Assembly: GCA_945878705.1 (NCBI GenBank)
Contig: CAMCUE010000074.1
Coordinates: 1 to 6,186 of the forward strand
Reading direction: 5' to 3'
Length of the DNA: 6,186 nucleotides
From: Ferrithrix thermotolerans DSM 19514
GTDB taxonomy: Bacteria; Actinomycetota; Acidimicrobiia; Acidimicrobiales; Ilumatobacteraceae
Shown: piece by piece, positions 1-6,049 of the stretch
How positions within the stretch are numbered: position 1 is the first letter of the stretch
Layout: the number at the start of each line of letters is the position of its first letter
Notes under the pieces: generated by a model
Seen by the model: the letters and a program-made list of their open reading frames with translations, nothing else
Database searches by the model: none
Told to the model about the DNA's origin: nothing
Position numbers and translations under genes: made by a program

Positions 1-728
1 GAATTGATACCTGTCTTGTTGTAAATGCTGTTGAAAGCATCCAACGCAAATCTTCGTACACGAACTTTGAAATAATCGTCGTCGTCGACAACGGGACACC
101 ACAACAAGTGATAACTGATCTCAAAACAGTCTGTCCAAATCGTCTGAAAGTTATTGACTACGACAAGCCATTTAATTTTTCTGACAAATGCAATATTGGG
201 GTTGTTAATAGTGATGCACCGCTAATTTTGTTGTTGAATGATGACACTGAAGTGATTAGCCCCGATTGGCTAGAAACAATGGTTGGTCACATAATTGAAG
301 AAGATGTGGCGATGGTTGGGCCACTTTTGCTTTTCGAAGACGGAAGAATTCAAAGTGCAGGGCACTCGAACACTCATTCGTTGCATAATTTCTGTGCTGG
401 ATCTTCAAACAACGATTTTGGTCATTTCAGAATGCTCAAACTTGCGCGCGAAGTTAGCGGCGTAACTGGAGCGTGTGCACTGATCAAGCGAGACGCCTAT
501 TTTGAAGTCGGTGGAATGAGTGAAATATTTCCATTGGCGTTTAACGACTGCGATATTGCTTTCAAATTTTTAGAACTTGGCTACCGCATAATTTGGACGC
601 CGAATGCTCGTCTTTTCCACTTTGAATCAGCCACACGACCTGCTCACGTCAAACCATCAGAAGTTAAATTGCTAATGAGTCGCTGGGGACGCAAAATCAA
701 TAACGACGACTACTGCAAAATTCATTAG
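1..728 (+). CDS. Family 2 glycosyltransferase (GT-A fold), 5'-truncated
   Basis: The frame is open from base 3 to the TAG at 726-728, so the start codon lies outside the window. An internal ATG at 108 is not the true start, because residues upstream of it already match the family: an ES-IQ-YTNFEIIVVVDNGT stretch is the classical first beta-alpha-beta unit of GT2 enzymes. Downstream are an FNFSDKCNIG segment, the nucleotide-sugar/metal motif LLNDDTEV (the two Asp codons at 240-245), a GVTGACALIKR strand, and the acceptor/catalytic segment AFNDCDIAFKF (Asp codons at 546-548 and 552-554). The usual short tail with an RWG motif follows. Enzymes of this type transfer a sugar from an NDP- or TDP-sugar onto cell-surface polysaccharide or lipid-linked glycans at the cytoplasmic face of the membrane. 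Donor and acceptor cannot be read from the sequence. No membrane segment is visible in this part. It probably belongs to a surface-glycan cluster to the left; the next gene rightward is an oppositely oriented tRNA. Confidence 0.9.
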   Translation, partial: IDTCLVVNAVESIQRKSSYTNFEIIVVVDNGTPQQVITDLKTVCPNRLKVIDYDKPFNFSDKCNIGVVNSDAPLILLLNDDTEVISPDWLETMVGHIIEEDVAMVGPLLLFEDGRIQSAGHSNTHSLHNFCAGSSNNDFGHFRMLKLAREVSGVTGACALIKRDAYFEVGGMSEIFPLAFNDCDIAFKFLELGYRIIWTPNARLFHFESATRPAHVKPSEVKLLMSRWGRKINNDDYCKIH

Positions 729-737
729 CTAAATTTG

Positions 738-820
738 TGAGCGAGGGGGGACTTGAACCCCCACGTCCTTACGAACACTGGCACCTGAAGCCAGCGCGTC
801 TGCCATTTCGCCACTCGCCC
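738..820 (-). tRNA. tRNA-Leu (anticodon CAG)
   Basis: Read on the minus strand, the 83-nt sequence folds as a class II tRNA. The 7-bp acceptor stem is GGGCGAG/CTCGCTC with one G-U pair. The D-arm stem is GCG/CGC with a GG-containing loop. The anticodon stem CTGGC/GCCAG encloses the loop TTCAGGT, giving anticodon CAG, which reads CUG leucine codons. A long variable arm (about 15 nt, TTCG...) separates it from a perfect GGGGG-TTCAAGT-CCCCC T-arm. The long variable arm is expected for Leu. The discriminator base is A. The 3' CCA is not encoded, so it must be added by nucleotidyltransferase. The gene lies 9 nt from the glycosyltransferase stop and runs convergent to it. Confidence 0.96.
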
Positions 821-833
821 GAGTGAACTTCTG

Positions 834-839
834 ACCCTA
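834..839 (-). promoter_or_regulatory. Possible -10 element for tRNA-Leu
   Basis: On the minus strand the hexamer TAGGGT fits the loose TAnnnT pattern. It ends 13 nt before the first base of the tRNA, which would give a short 5' leader. I found no good -35 hexamer at normal spacing. The tRNA must be promoted from the 55-nt gap 821-875 or from within the FHA gene, so this is a weak candidate chosen by position only. Confidence 0.25.
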
Positions 840-863
840 ACAGTTATGTCGCGTCTAGGGGCG

Positions 864-869
864 TAGAAT
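864..869 (+). promoter_or_regulatory. -10 element for a leaderless FHA-pstP-pknB transcript
   Basis: TAGAAT differs from the TATAAT consensus at one base. Its last base is separated by 6 nt from the A of the ATG at 876, the usual distance from a -10 box to a transcription start. Transcription would therefore begin at or next to the start codon and give a leaderless mRNA, a common arrangement in Actinobacteria. No convincing -35 box is visible about 17 nt upstream (the bases there read CAGTTA). The TAG of this hexamer is also the in-frame stop that rules out an upstream start for the FHA gene. Confidence 0.5.
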
Positions 870-875
870 TGTTGC

Positions 876-1565
876 ATGTTTGCGCGTGCCTACGCCACTT
901 CGATCAGGCCAATTTCTCTAGGTCGGCAACTGATTGGCTTACTTGACGCATCGGCTGATCACCAACCTCTGTCAGGGTCGTATGTGATTCGTATGCAGAG
1001 TTCAGACTTGGCGGCTTTTGTTGATGTCAAGGCCCATTTAATTCGCGAACTAGTAATCGCCGCAACTCAACATTGTGAGAAACAAGGCTATGAATATAAC
1101 GAGCCATTTTCGGTAGTCCTTGAAGATGACGAGGCAATTAAGGCTGGCACGTTTCAAATATTGCCACAGTTGACTCCGAAAATCACGACCCAGCCGGTTG
1201 GCTCTGCCAGCGCGAGTGCGAGCGCTACTAGTGCTAGACCGATAGAAGAAGTTGCTGAGATCGTTTCAACACCAGTAACAGCCATCAATGCCGCCCTGGT
1301 TTTATCGACAGGGCAACGAATCAACTTGAGCGGCGAAAATATGAAAATTGGAAGACATGCAACTTGCTCAGTTATTTTTGCTGACAGCAATGTCAGCCGC
1401 GAACATGCTCAACTCATAAACAGCATTGACGGCTGGTCAATTGTTGATCTGGGCAGCACTAATGGCACCAAAGTTAACGGCGTCAAAATTGCCGGACAAA
1501 AATTACTTATGACTGGCGACGAACTCGCATTCGGTACTTCTACAGCAAGATTCGAAGTTAGCTGA
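876..1565 (+). CDS. fhaA: FhaA-like DUF3662-FHA domain phosphothreonine-binding protein
   Basis: This is a 229-residue cytoplasmic protein with two domains. Residues 1 to about 97 resemble the FhaA N-terminal domain (DUF3662): FARAY, a basic I-RPISLGRQL stretch, a YVIRM strand, and a GYEY...VVLEDD...GTFQI end. A low-complexity Ser/Ala/Thr linker follows (about 106-122, including SASASASATSA). Residues about 139-229 are an FHA domain with the phosphopeptide-binding signature intact: GR at 159-160, SREH at 174-177, DLGSTNGT at 191-198 and NG at 202-203. FHA domains bind phosphothreonine, and in mycobacteria FhaA is a partner of PknB-type kinases and of cell-wall machinery. The ATG is the only usable start, because TAG lies in frame 4 codons upstream (864-866). 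Compared with my recollection of the family, the opening helix before FARAF is missing. The tRNA sits only 55 nt upstream. The gene heads the pstP-pknB cluster and ends 1 nt before the pstP start. I use the name fhaA for its domain architecture; a separate fhaB is not present here. Confidence 0.9.
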   Translation: MFARAYATSIRPISLGRQLIGLLDASADHQPLSGSYVIRMQSSDLAAFVDVKAHLIRELVIAATQHCEKQGYEYNEPFSVVLEDDEAIKAGTFQILPQLTPKITTQPVGSASASASATSARPIEEVAEIVSTPVTAINAALVLSTGQRINLSGENMKIGRHATCSVIFADSNVSREHAQLINSIDGWSIVDLGSTNGTKVNGVKIAGQKLLMTGDELAFGTSTARFEVS

Positions 1566-1566
1566 G

Positions 1567-2748
1567 GTGCCTACTTATATTCGCTGGGGCGCACTAAGTG
1601 ATACCGGAAGTTTGCGCGTTCAAAATGAAGATTCAATGCTTGCTCAAGAAGGATTGTTTGTCGTCGCTGACGGTATGGGTGGACATAATGCTGGTGAAGT
1701 CGCAAGCGCAATGGCAATTAAAATCCTCAGATCAGCCCAAACTAAAGGCATTGCCGATGCCAAAGACCTCAACTCCGCAATCAAAGAAGTCAATGAACAA
1801 ATATTTAATGCCGCTACTAACACCGTGGAGCAACGAGGAATGGGCACGACGCTTACTGCCCTAGCGATAACTCCGACTAATAAATCAAAATCTGAGAATG
1901 ACTCTAAATCGATAACGGTTGCAAATATTGGCGACTCTCGTACTTATTTATTGCGAGGTGGCGAATTTAGACAGGTAAGTGTTGATCACTCTTATGTTCA
2001 AGATTTAGTCAGTGAGGGGTTGATAACTCGAGAAGAGGCTCGAACACATGCCAGACGAAATATAGTTACACGCGCATTAGGTATCGAGCCAACAGTCGGA
2101 GTTGACACATGGACTTTGCCCCTGATTGTTGGGGATAGATATCTTTTATGTAGTGATGGTTTAGTTGACGAGGTTTCAGATATCGATATTGAAACTTGTT
2201 TAAAACTAAATTCAGACCCTCAGCAAACTGCTATTTACCTAGTCGCGATGGCTAACCGCAACGGTGGACGCGACAACATCACAGTAATAGTTGTAGATGT
2301 AATGGCTGATGATAAGGCCAAATCAAGTGAAGATTCTGATTCAACGAAACCATTATCAATTAAGTACAAACCTGCTCGTAAATTAATTATTTCTGGAATT
2401 CTCGCCGTAGTCGCAACTCTGGCAATTGTGTTCACAACGATTTATGCGCGATCTGGCTACTTTGTCGCTTTTGAAAACGAAACGCCTGACGCGCGTGTAC
2501 TCATCTACAGAGGAAAGAACCTACTTTGGCTTGAACCGTTGATTGCCGCAGATAGCACTCTTAAAAAAACTGATCTTAACCTTGGGCTTGCTCAAGAGAT
2601 TCTTGCCAAACCGCCTTTCGAATCGGCAACCGATGCTCAGAGTTATGTGAATCAGATTCGTGAAGTAGTTGAGACTGCGATGACGCCGATAGTAACCACA
2701 ACGACCGTTGCAATCTTGAATTCAACCACAAGTTCAACTAAACCATGA
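1567..2748 (+). CDS. pstP: PP2C-family Ser/Thr protein phosphatase PstP, membrane anchored
   Basis: This 393-residue phosphatase removes phosphate from Ser/Thr residues and opposes PknB. The start is GTG, 1 nt after the fhaA stop. It is supported by the family-like opening (WGALSDTGSLRVQNEDS) but has no clear Shine-Dalgarno site, so translational coupling is likely. PPM/PP2C motifs are complete: R17-Q19-NED to residue 22, DGMGG 35-39 (D35 binds metal), GMGTT 91-95, NIGDSR 120-125, SDG 196-198 (D197) and GGRDN 233-237 (D236). A charged linker (about 247-271) leads to one transmembrane helix (about 272-293). An extracytoplasmic part of about 100 residues follows, containing a VLIYRGKNLLW motif and a Thr/Ser-rich tail (TTTTVA...STTSST). 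A hydrophilic Lys/Ser/Asn insert (about 102-115) sits between two core strands and looks longer than in familiar PstP proteins. The last four bases overlap pknB. Confidence 0.96.
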   Translation: MPTYIRWGALSDTGSLRVQNEDSMLAQEGLFVVADGMGGHNAGEVASAMAIKILRSAQTKGIADAKDLNSAIKEVNEQIFNAATNTVEQRGMGTTLTALAITPTNKSKSENDSKSITVANIGDSRTYLLRGGEFRQVSVDHSYVQDLVSEGLITREEARTHARRNIVTRALGIEPTVGVDTWTLPLIVGDRYLLCSDGLVDEVSDIDIETCLKLNSDPQQTAIYLVAMANRNGGRDNITVIVVDVMADDKAKSSEDSDSTKPLSIKYKPARKLIISGILAVVATLAIVFTTIYARSGYFVAFENETPDARVLIYRGKNLLWLEPLIAADSTLKKTDLNLGLAQEILAKPPFESATDAQSYVNQIREVVETAMTPIVTTTTVAILNSTTSSTKP

Positions 2749-4745
2749 GCGACACTAAGCGCGTGCTAATTGATGATCGTTACGAAATTGGCCGTCGAAT
2801 CGGTCGTGGTGGAATGGCCGAAATATTTCAAGCGAAAGATATTTTGCTTGATCGTGTTGTAGCGATAAAGGTTTTGTTCCCAGAGTTTGCAGTGGATCCT
2901 GCATTTGTTGAACGGTTTCGGCGCGAAGCACAAGCAGCTGCAGGCTTAAATCATCCCAATATTGTTGGCGTTTATGACTGGGGGCGTGTAAATAACACTT
3001 ATTACATCGCGATGGAGTATGTCAATGGTCGAACTCTGGCTGACATCGTTCGCCAAAGTGGATCACTGACACCACTGCAAGTTTGTGATGTCGTTGGTGA
3101 AGTTGCAGCCGCACTTGGTTCAGCGCATCAGAACGGTGTCGTTCATCGCGATGTAAAACCCGGAAATATTCTTGTAAGTAATTCTGGTCAAGTGAAGGTC
3201 GCAGACTTTGGTATTGCTCGCGCACTTGGTGCAGGAGTTGAGCAGGGCCTCACGCAAACCGGGGCAGTAATGGGAACTGCAACTTATTTTTCTCCAGAAC
3301 AGGCTCAAGGGGCAGTAACTGATCAACGAAGCGATATTTACTCGCTTGGAATCGTGATGTACGAACTACTTTCTGGAACTGCACCATTTCTTGGCGAAAA
3401 TGCTGTGGCGATTGCTTATAAGCAGGTTCACGAAAATGCGATTCCGTTGGATCAACTAAATAAATCAATCCCTGCACCGTTAGCCGCAATAGTCAGCAAA
3501 TGTATGGCCAAATCCCAAGACGACCGTTACTTGACTGCTGGAGAGGTGCGCGATGATCTGCGTCGATTTGTTGAAGGTATGCCAGTTTTGGCAATGAAAA
3601 ACTCTGTCGCAAACACAGCAAATACGACAAACAATTCAGCAACTCGTGTTATGCCCGTGACGAACTTTGATCCAAATGCGACAACCGTAATCTCTACTCA
3701 AGATCAAGCTACTTCACAGATCGCTGTGACTAGTTCAAAAAATGTTGCGGCGAGTAGTTCTCGGCAGACAACAAATTATCCGCCATATGATGATCTCGCC
3801 GAACGCCGACCAGCAATTTTTGTAGTTGGTGCTTTCTTGGCGGCAGTTGCTTTGCTTGCTGGCGCATTTTTTTTGTACCAAACGCTCGTCGGTAATTCAT
3901 CGAATGTTTCAATCACGGTTCCGGATGTGCGCAATCTAACCGTCAAGGATGCCAGCGAAACTCTTCTTGCTCTCGGGTTTACTCCAGTACCGTATGCGAG
4001 TCCCAAAGAAGGTATTGGAAACGACATTGTCTATTCGCAAGATCCACCGCCAAGCGTTCTTGCCCGAAATGGCGACACCATTTCAATTACTTACAACCCA
4101 GCAAGCACCCCCATCGTCGTCCCACTAGTTAGAGGCCTGACTGTTAAAGAAGCAACTGCATTGCTCGCACCTCTCGGGTTGCAACTTGCGATTGCTGAAG
4201 TGCGAATCGATCTAAAGATCCCCGAGAATCAAATAATTATGCAGGATCCTAAAGTTGATACCCAAGTTCGCTCTGGTTCGGTAATTGCAGTAGTCGTCTC
4301 GGGCGGGGTTGGTTTAGCAACGGTGCCTAATGTACAAGGACAAGTTTCAACGGCCGCCCTGCAACTATTGCAAACAGCCCCATACAGTTTCATCGTCACG
4401 CTTGCCGAAGAACAAAATGCAACAATCGAAAAGGGTCGTGTAATCAGAACCGAACCTGCAATTGGTGAGCAGGCGCCATTCGGTGCACCGATAATTGTTT
4501 TCATCTCCAAAGGCGGAACAAAAGTTACGATGCCACAAGTTGAAGGACTCACAGAGGCTGACGCTCGGGCTCAACTCACTGCGATCGGACTAATAGTTGA
4601 TGTTAAGTTTCAAGATGTTCCTGCAGGAAACGCCAATGACGGAAAAGTCGTGACGCAAGGTACCGATACTGGCACACTTGTCGAGGCCGGAATCACAATT
4701 CGTCTAACAGTAGGTCGTGGAGTTGCCCCGACGAATACTCCATAA
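2745..4745 (+). CDS. pknB: Ser/Thr protein kinase PknB with four PASTA domains
   Basis: This is a 666-residue bitopic receptor kinase. The cytoplasmic Hanks-type kinase domain spans about 13-275, with glycine loop GRGGMAE (20-26), catalytic Lys42 in VAIK, Glu61 of helix C, HRDVKPGN (134-141, base D136), DFG (154-156), an activation loop with T170 and T172 in LTQTGAV, and SPE at 183-185. T170 and T172 match the autophosphorylated threonines of mycobacterial PknB, which are also the likely sites for PstP removal and FHA docking. A Thr/Asn/Ser-rich juxtamembrane linker (about 280-350) precedes one transmembrane helix (about 357-380). Four extracellular PASTA repeats follow, at about 389-453, 456-521, 524-591 and 593-659. 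PASTA domains bind muropeptides or lipid II and link kinase activity to wall growth. The ATG overlaps the pstP TGA (ATGA), indicating translational coupling. The gene ends 12 nt from the convergent trpG, with no hairpin terminator visible. Confidence 0.98.
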   Translation: MSDTKRVLIDDRYEIGRRIGRGGMAEIFQAKDILLDRVVAIKVLFPEFAVDPAFVERFRREAQAAAGLNHPNIVGVYDWGRVNNTYYIAMEYVNGRTLADIVRQSGSLTPLQVCDVVGEVAAALGSAHQNGVVHRDVKPGNILVSNSGQVKVADFGIARALGAGVEQGLTQTGAVMGTATYFSPEQAQGAVTDQRSDIYSLGIVMYELLSGTAPFLGENAVAIAYKQVHENAIPLDQLNKSIPAPLAAIVSKCMAKSQDDRYLTAGEVRDDLRRFVEGMPVLAMKNSVANTANTTNNSATRVMPVTNFDPNATTVISTQDQATSQIAVTSSKNVAASSSRQTTNYPPYDDLAERRPAIFVVGAFLAAVALLAGAFFLYQTLVGNSSNVSITVPDVRNLTVKDASETLLALGFTPVPYASPKEGIGNDIVYSQDPPPSVLARNGDTISITYNPASTPIVVPLVRGLTVKEATALLAPLGLQLAIAEVRIDLKIPENQIIMQDPKVDTQVRSGSVIAVVVSGGVGLATVPNVQGQVSTAALQLLQTAPYSFIVTLAEEQNATIEKGRVIRTEPAIGEQAPFGAPIIVFISKGGTKVTMPQVEGLTEADARAQLTAIGLIVDVKFQDVPAGNANDGKVVTQGTDTGTLVEAGITIRLTVGRGVAPTNTP

Positions 4746-4757
4746 CTTAACTAATTA

Positions 4758-5345
4758 CTATTTACAACGATTCAAAAAAGCTTCAATGATCTTGTGGCCA
4801 TGATCTGTCAATACGCTCTCTGGATGAAATTGGACACCCTCTACTTCTAAATCCTTGTGGCGAACACCCATGATTAAACCATCATCAGTAGTCGCAGTGA
4901 CGATGAGTTGTTGCGGTATTGATGCTGGATCAATTGTTAAAGAGTGATATCGCGTTGCTTTAAGTGGCGATTCAAGATGTTTAAACACACCGAGTTTCTG
5001 ATGTCGAATTTGTGAAGTCTTGCCATGCTGAAGTTCAGGAGCACTGACAATCTGTGCGCCAAACACATGGCCAATTGCTTGATGACCCAAACAAACACCA
5101 AAAATTGGTGAAACGCCGGCAAACGCTTTCACTGCATCACACAAAATACCTGCGTCTTGTGGTTTGCCTGGCCCAGGCGATAATAAAACGCCATCTGGTT
5201 TAAGTTCAAGTGCTTGATCAACTGTTATTTCATCATTACGAAAAATAATTGGCTGAGCACCCAACTCGCCAAGATACTGCACGAGGTTGTAGACGAAACT
5301 GTCATAGTTATCGATCACCAATATTTTTGGTGCTGAATTATCCAT
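4758..5345 (-). CDS. trpG: Anthranilate / aminodeoxychorismate synthase glutamine amidotransferase subunit (component II)
   Basis: This is a 195-residue class I (triad) glutamine amidotransferase. It hydrolyses glutamine and channels ammonia to a TrpE or PabB partner acting on chorismate, for tryptophan or folate synthesis. The family motifs are complete: IDNYDSFVYNL (11-21), the oxyanion segment SPGPGKPQDAG (56-66), the nucleophile elbow GVCLGHQAIG (83-92, Cys85), HGKTS (107-111), YHSL (133-136) and GVQFHPES (170-177, His174 and Glu176). The start chosen (MDNSAPKILVIDNYDSF) puts the first beta strand where the family has it. The frame stays open upstream as far as 5462, but that part would overlap crgA and has no family similarity. 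The partner subunit is not in the window, so TrpG and PabA cannot be separated; one protein often serves both. A trpG/pabA gene beside pknB and crgA is the usual actinobacterial order. It is transcribed divergently from crgA. Confidence 0.95.
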   Translation of the reverse strand: MDNSAPKILVIDNYDSFVYNLVQYLGELGAQPIIFRNDEITVDQALELKPDGVLLSPGPGKPQDAGILCDAVKAFAGVSPIFGVCLGHQAIGHVFGAQIVSAPELQHGKTSQIRHQKLGVFKHLESPLKATRYHSLTIDPASIPQQLIVTATTDDGLIMGVRHKDLEVEGVQFHPESVLTDHGHKIIEAFLNRCK

Positions 5346-5362
5346 ATCTCTAAGCCTGCCGT

Positions 5363-5390
5363 ATAAATAGTCAGTTCCAAAGCTATTTAT
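5363..5390. repeat. 8-bp perfect inverted repeat in the trpG-crgA divergent region
   Basis: ATAAATAG (5363-5370) and its exact reverse complement CTATTTAT (5383-5390) flank a 12-nt spacer. The half-site centres are 20 bp apart, about two helical turns, which is the geometry of a dimeric regulator's operator. The repeat lies in the middle of the 67-nt gap between the divergent trpG and crgA starts, beginning 18 nt upstream of trpG and ending 22 nt upstream of crgA. It could be an operator, a pair of symmetric AT-rich promoter elements, or chance in AT-rich DNA. It is not followed by a T-run on either strand, so a terminator is unlikely. Confidence 0.5.
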
Positions 5391-5396
5391 CCCCTC

Positions 5397-5402
5397 TACA
5401 CT
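5397..5402 (+). promoter_or_regulatory. -10 element for crgA
   Basis: TACACT fits the TAnnnT -10 pattern and lies 10 nt before the crgA ATG, so the mRNA would start only a few bases upstream of the start codon. A poor -35-like TTCCAA (5375-5380, 3 of 6 matches to TTGACA) stands 16 nt upstream. The right arm of the inverted repeat falls between the two hexamers. No real Shine-Dalgarno sequence is present, consistent with a near-leaderless message. Confidence 0.4.
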
Positions 5403-5412
5403 TAAGCAAGAT

Positions 5413-5754
5413 ATGGCGCCATCAAAACGAAAAAGTGGAGGACGCACCACACCTAAAGGCACGAAACCTGGGCGCGTTCACGAAACACATCGCTTAGATT
5501 CATCTGACACGCATTCACTGCATGGACAAAATATTGCTCAGGCTTCATCTCGATATACGCCGCCAACTTTGCGCGAGCAGCGAGTCAGCCCAACTTGGGT
5601 TCCGATTTTAATGTTCTCTCTGCTTGGATTGGGCTCAGTTATTATTTTGCTTTACTATCTGGGTTTTGTTCCAGGTGGACGAAACAACTGGTATTTGTTT
5701 TCTGGGTTGCTATCTGTTCTCGGCGGTTTATACACCGCGACTAAATATCACTAA
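5413..5754 (+). CDS. crgA: Cell division protein CrgA
   Basis: This is a 113-residue membrane protein. A basic, hydrophilic cytoplasmic N-terminus of about 60 residues (KRKSGGRTTPKGTKPGR) is followed by RYTPPTLREQRVSPTW and two transmembrane helices (about 62-83 and 92-110), joined by a short extracytoplasmic loop (LGFVPGGRNNWY). This two-helix hairpin with a TPP...SPxW lead-in is the CrgA architecture. CrgA proteins of actinobacteria help recruit or time septal peptidoglycan synthesis together with FtsZ, FtsQ and penicillin-binding proteins; in Streptomyces the protein inhibits premature septation. The N-terminal tail is longer than that of mycobacterial CrgA. Its position next to trpG and pknB matches the actinobacterial neighbourhood and strengthens the call. 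The ATG follows a good -10 match. A GTG or TTG further upstream would push the start into the promoter. Confidence 0.9.
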   Translation: MAPSKRKSGGRTTPKGTKPGRVHETHRLDSSDTHSLHGQNIAQASSRYTPPTLREQRVSPTWVPILMFSLLGLGSVIILLYYLGFVPGGRNNWYLFSGLLSVLGGLYTATKYH

Positions 5755-5770
5755 TTATTTATTTCGCTAG

Positions 5771-6028
5771 TTATTCAACTGGCGCAATTAAGTCCATCTC
5801 TTCTAAGCAGTGCTTTGGTGGTGGCGGGTCTTGGTCAGGCGCCATTGTCATTCGTAACTCTGTGCCACAACTTGAACATCGATAGCGAACATTAATCCGC
5901 CGCATTTCACCTGACGGTGGCGGTGGCGGCAGAGTTGAAGTCATGCTCCGCAACATCCCGAGACCAATTTTCCAGATGAAATAAAAAAGTACGAATCCGA
6001 AAAAAATCCAAATTAAATTTCCCAGCAT
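5771..6028 (-). CDS. Small membrane-anchored protein with a CxxC...HC zinc-ribbon-like motif
   Basis: This is an 85-residue protein of unknown function. Residues 1 to about 27 form one hydrophobic, Phe-rich helix (LIWIFFGFVLFYFIW) with no cleavage site visible, so it is probably an N-terminal anchor. A proline-rich linker (LPPPPPSG, 33-40) leads to a compact domain, RYRCSSCGTELRM (Cys51, Cys54), followed by a second proline run and KHCLEEM (His73, Cys74). Two cysteines in CxxCG plus a downstream His-Cys pair suggest a small zinc ribbon or rubredoxin-like knuckle, but only three cysteines are present, so the fourth ligand would have to be His73 or come from a partner. The gene lies 21 nt downstream of the thiolase on the same strand, possibly co-transcribed, and converges on crgA across 16 nt. 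I recognise no characterised family. Coding status is supported by the coherent domain layout and by the fit with flanking stops. Confidence 0.75.
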   Translation of the reverse strand: MLGNLIWIFFGFVLFYFIWKIGLGMLRSMTSTLPPPPPSGEMRRINVRYRCSSCGTELRMTMAPDQDPPPPKHCLEEMDLIAPVE

Positions 6029-6049
6029 TAGTGCGGACTACGTTTTCTA

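Noticed and set aside
711..737. AAATT/AATTT hairpin after the tRNA as a terminator
   Set aside because: The stem would be only five A-T pairs and lies over the glycosyltransferase stop region; it is too weak to call.
738..820. tRNA-Leu as an integration (att) site
   Set aside because: No integrase, no duplicated tRNA 3' end and no composition break are visible in the window.
1203..1238. Repetitive GC-rich stretch in the FHA gene that might be a DNA repeat
   Set aside because: It encodes the Ser/Ala linker between the two domains. The low complexity is explained at protein level.
3867..3874. Run of eight T bases in the pknB transmembrane codons, a possible phase-variable slippage site
   Set aside because: It simply encodes Phe-Phe in a hydrophobic helix in AT-leaning DNA. 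The frame is intact and nothing else suggests phase variation.
4229..4574. Long open frames antisense to the PASTA region of pknB
   Set aside because: They are Cys/Ser/Thr-rich translations with no domain and no start signal. They are shadows of the pknB codon pattern.
5346..5462. In-frame N-terminal extension of the trpG reading frame
   Set aside because: The open frame runs on upstream, but the added residues have no amidotransferase similarity, would overlap crgA head-on and would cover its promoter. The family's first beta strand begins just after the ATG at 5345.
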